NCBI RefSeq assembly: GCF_005080965.1
Contig: NZ_CP034867.1
Coordinates: 62,001 to 126,000, forward strand
From: Buchnera aphidicola (Macrosiphum gaurae)
GTDB taxonomy: Bacteria; Pseudomonadota; Gammaproteobacteria; Enterobacterales; Enterobacteriaceae
DNA length: 64,000 nucleotides
Direction: 5' to 3'
Both the position numbers and the translations under genes were made by a program. Below the pieces are notes generated by a model. That model was not told the origin of the DNA. It searched no databases and saw nothing but the letters and a program-made list of their open reading frames with translations. Below, piece after piece: positions 61,565-64,000 of the stretch (within the stretch, counting starts at the first letter, position 1; each line of letters begins with the position of its first letter).

Positions 61565-62197
61565 ATGAATAAAGAAAAACGTTATGAAATTTTATCACTT
61601 TTCAATATTAAATATCCTAAACCTAAGATAGAATTAATTTTTTCTTCTGATTTTGAATTATTACTATCTGTAATGCTTTCAGCTCAATCTACTGATACTA
61701 TTGTAAATAAAACCACTAAAATATTATTTAAAATAGCAAATACTCCTGAAAGTATTTTATCATTAGGATTAAAATGTCTTAAAAATTACATTAAAGATAT
61801 CGGTTTATATAATACTAAAGCATTAAACATTATTCGCAGTTCTTTTTTAATATTAACTAAATACAATGGAATGGTTCCAAATAATCGCATTGAATTAGAG
61901 TCTTTACCTGGTGTAGGAAGAAAAACATCTAATGTTCTTTTAAACATATTGTTTAAAAAAAAAACTATTGCTGTAGATAGACATGTTTTTAGAGTATCGA
62001 ATCGTACTAATTTTGCTAAAGGAAAAAATGTGAAAGAAGTTGAAATGAAATTAATGAAAGTAGTTCCTAATATTTTCAAATTAAACTTTCATGCATGGTT
62101 TGTTTTACACGGTCGGTATATTTGTACTGCTCGGAAAATTCAATGTAATATATGTTTAATATTTAAGCTATGTGAATTTAATAAAAAAAAAGTTTAA
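61565..62197 (+). CDS. nth: endonuclease III
   Basis: Nth is a base-excision repair DNA glycosylase/AP lyase that removes oxidised pyrimidines. The 210-residue protein (E. coli 211) has the helix-hairpin-helix motif LPGVGRKTSNVLL with the catalytic lysine, the catalytic aspartate in AVDRHVFRVSNR, and a C-terminal 4Fe-4S cluster with the correct spacing (cysteines in CTARKIQCNICLIFKLC). The LSAQSTDTIVN motif of the first helical domain is also present. It is last in the rsx operon, as in E. coli, with priA beginning nine bases after its stop. Few repair genes survive in such genomes, so the intact active site is notable. Confidence 0.97.
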   Translation: MNKEKRYEILSLFNIKYPKPKIELIFSSDFELLLSVMLSAQSTDTIVNKTTKILFKIANTPESILSLGLKCLKNYIKDIGLYNTKALNIIRSSFLILTKYNGMVPNNRIELESLPGVGRKTSNVLLNILFKKKTIAVDRHVFRVSNRTNFAKGKNVKEVEMKLMKVVPNIFKLNFHAWFVLHGRYICTARKIQCNICLIFKLCEFNKKKV

Positions 62198-62206
62198 TAT
62201 ATTTTA

Positions 62207-64000
62207 ATGGATATATCAGTGATTATAAAAGTGGTTTTACCTATTCCTGTTAGACAATATTTTAAATATTTTATACCGAATTGTATGCGTCCTGTTATTG
62301 GAGGACGAATTTTAGTTCCTTTTAATTCAAAACATATGATAGGCATCGTAGTTGCTATTTATAAAAATAATAATATAAGTCAATTAAATTTAAAATGTGT
62401 TCAATCATTGATTGACACTAAACCACTTTATTCTGATGTTATATTAGATCTTTTAAAATGGATAAGTAAAAATTATCATTGCCCTATTGGAAATTTATTT
62501 TTTTTTATTTTACCAAAAATTTTACATTCTAATTACATGATAAAGAATAAATATATTTGTGAGTGGAGTATAACAAAAAAAGGTCGAGAATTAGATTTAA
62601 ATCATTTAAAAAGAAAAAAAAAACAACTACACACTTTAATTTTTTTAAAGAAAAAAAGTGTCTTAAGTACTGAACTAAAAAAATACAACTTATCTAAAGT
62701 GATTTTAAAAAAATTAGAAATTCAGGAATTATGTAAGAATAATCTTAATGATAAACTTTTTTTAAAAAAAAAAATATTAACACTAAAAAAAAATTTTTTT
62801 TTAAATGTCAGAACATCGATCATTCTTAATGATATTTTAATGAAAAAATGTTTTTCATCTTCGCTGCTGACTAAAATTAATTTATATGCAAAAGTTAAAT
62901 TTTATTTGGGTTTGATTCAGTCCGTATTATATAAAGACATGCAAATTTTAATTTTAGTACCTTACATTAAAAATATTAATATAATTTTAGTGTTTTTAAA
63001 AAAATATTTCAGTATTCCTATTGATATAATACATCCAAAATTAACTAGTACTAAATATTTTAAAAACTGGATTAGAACAAAAAATGGTGAAAATTCTATT
63101 GTTATTGGTACAGGAAAAAGTGTTTTTTTACCTTTTTTGAAGTTGGGTGTTATTATTTTTCTTGAAGAACATAATGTGAGATATAAAAGCTTAAATGAAT
63201 GTAGATATAATATTAGAGATTTGGCAATTTTAAGAGCATATAAAGAAAATATACCGATAATTTTAGATTCAGAAACTCCTTCGTTAAAAACGTTGCATAA
63301 TATTTTATGTAAAAAGTGCTCCTATATTAAATTATATTCATGTAATCAGATGAATAGACTGAATAACAGTATTATTGATTTAAAAAAAGATAAAATAAAA
63401 TTTGGTCTATCCTTGACTTTAATAAATGAAATTTATCAAAATTTTAAAAGAAAACAAATTTTATTAGTTTTTAATAAGTTTAGCTTATTTTTTTATGTAT
63501 TAAAATGTAATAAATGTGATTGGATATTTGAATGTAGCATTTGTCACGATTATTTAGAAATCAATCAATATAGAAATATATTATTTTGTAAATTTTGCTT
63601 GATTCAAATTAAAAAACCAATTTTTTGTTTTAATTGTGGATTTTTCTCTTTAATTATCTTTAATATAGGTATAGAAAAAATTAAAGATAAAATACAAAAT
63701 ATTTTTCCAAATATTTCTTTGTTCTTCTTATTAAGCAAAAAAAATATAGATCAAAAAATATTAAATACGAAAATTTATGAGTTTTCTGCTTCGAATCCTT
63801 ATATTATCATCACAACTGAAGAATTTGTTCAACAATACTATTTTCCACATATACAATTAATTGTTTTAATTTGTATTGATAATTATTTTTTATCTTTTAA
63901 TTTTCGTGCTATAGAATACTTTGCTCAATTTTATATTAATTTAGTTCAATTAACTAGAAAAATAAAAAAATCATTTAAAATACTTATACAAACATCATTT
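62207..64000 (+). CDS. priA: primosomal protein PriA without helicase motifs (cut by window edge)
   Basis: PriA restarts stalled replication forks by loading the primosome; in E. coli it is also a DNA helicase. The frame is open for 598 residues to the window edge. The 3'-DNA-binding domain at the N terminus is recognisable (VVLPIPVRQYF, HCPIGNLFFFILPKIL). The eight zinc-binding cysteines are all present (residues 434, 437, 443, 446, 461, 464, 474, 477). The ATPase is gone: the Walker A loop GVTGSGKTE is KINLYAKVK, DEEH is LEEH (319-322), and the late helicase motifs GTQMLAKGHHFP and VAGRAGRAG read TTEEFVQQYYFP and LTRKIK. The long open frame suggests a selected structural role in fork restart. 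Confidence 0.93.
   Translation, partial: MDISVIIKVVLPIPVRQYFKYFIPNCMRPVIGGRILVPFNSKHMIGIVVAIYKNNNISQLNLKCVQSLIDTKPLYSDVILDLLKWISKNYHCPIGNLFFFILPKILHSNYMIKNKYICEWSITKKGRELDLNHLKRKKKQLHTLIFLKKKSVLSTELKKYNLSKVILKKLEIQELCKNNLNDKLFLKKKILTLKKNFFLNVRTSIILNDILMKKCFSSSLLTKINLYAKVKFYLGLIQSVLYKDMQILILVPYIKNINIILVFLKKYFSIPIDIIHPKLTSTKYFKNWIRTKNGENSIVIGTGKSVFLPFLKLGVIIFLEEHNVRYKSLNECRYNIRDLAILRAYKENIPIILDSETPSLKTLHNILCKKCSYIKLYSCNQMNRLNNSIIDLKKDKIKFGLSLTLINEIYQNFKRKQILLVFNKFSLFFYVLKCNKCDWIFECSICHDYLEINQYRNILFCKFCLIQIKKPIFCFNCGFFSLIIFNIGIEKIKDKIQNIFPNISLFFLLSKKNIDQKILNTKIYEFSASNPYIIITTEEFVQQYYFPHIQLIVLICIDNYFLSFNFRAIEYFAQFYINLVQLTRKIKKSFKILIQTSF

Overview
The window looks like a chromosome segment of Buchnera aphidicola, the obligate gammaproteobacterial endosymbiont of aphids. 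It is extremely A+T-rich, every gene has its closest recognisable counterpart in Escherichia coli, and there are no mobile elements, prophages or CRISPR arrays. The combination of genes (amino-acid provisioning, a flagellar basal body without filament genes, few envelope genes) is typical of Buchnera. I inferred the species from gene content and order, not from a search.

Layout. 1-934: dnaG (cut by the window edge) and rpsU. 1158-5499: tsaD, ribB, a kinase-only hldE and cca. 5514-10180: uppP, then the PTS operon ptsH-ptsI-crr and cysK. 10434-14524: ligA, tRNA-Lys, tRNA-Val(UAC), gltX and tRNA-Ala. 14648-25227: the flagellar basal-body/export cluster fliE, then fliF-G-H-I-J-K-M-N-O/P-Q-R. 25399-32466: rpmG, rpmB, tamB, ppa, tldE (pmbA), rnpB and rsmI. 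32609-39548: fabB, talA, tkt, dapE, a miniature bamC and dapA. 40323-49718: aroC, smrB and the full histidine operon hisGDCBHAFI. 50081-56322: gnd, dcd, metG, tilS, tRNA-Val(GAC) and ribE. 56433-62197: the rsxABCDGE electron-transport complex and nth. 62207-64000: priA, cut by the window edge.

How the genes work together. The histidine operon, aroC, dapA/dapE and cysK fit the symbiont's role of supplying amino acids. talA, tkt and gnd supply pentose phosphates, and PRPP links these to histidine. The PTS brings in sugar. The flagellar genes encode the MS ring, C ring, export ATPase and export gate. FliG, FliM and the missing fliL indicate that motor function is lost, so the structure probably serves as an export device.

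The main theme beyond routine annotation is erosion that leaves a usable core. Three genes (fliK, tamB, rsxC) are interrupted at poly(A) runs, and each would be restored by exactly one extra A. Similar long A runs sit in frame in rsxG, hisC and cca, which suggests polymerase slippage as a rescue mechanism. Several proteins have lost defined activities while keeping the rest: PriA has lost its helicase motifs but keeps all eight zinc cysteines; Cca has lost its HD hydrolase residues; HldE keeps only the kinase half; MetG lacks its C-terminal domain; BamC is reduced to a lipidated BamD-binding tail; FliG lacks all five torque residues; and FliO is fused to FliP.
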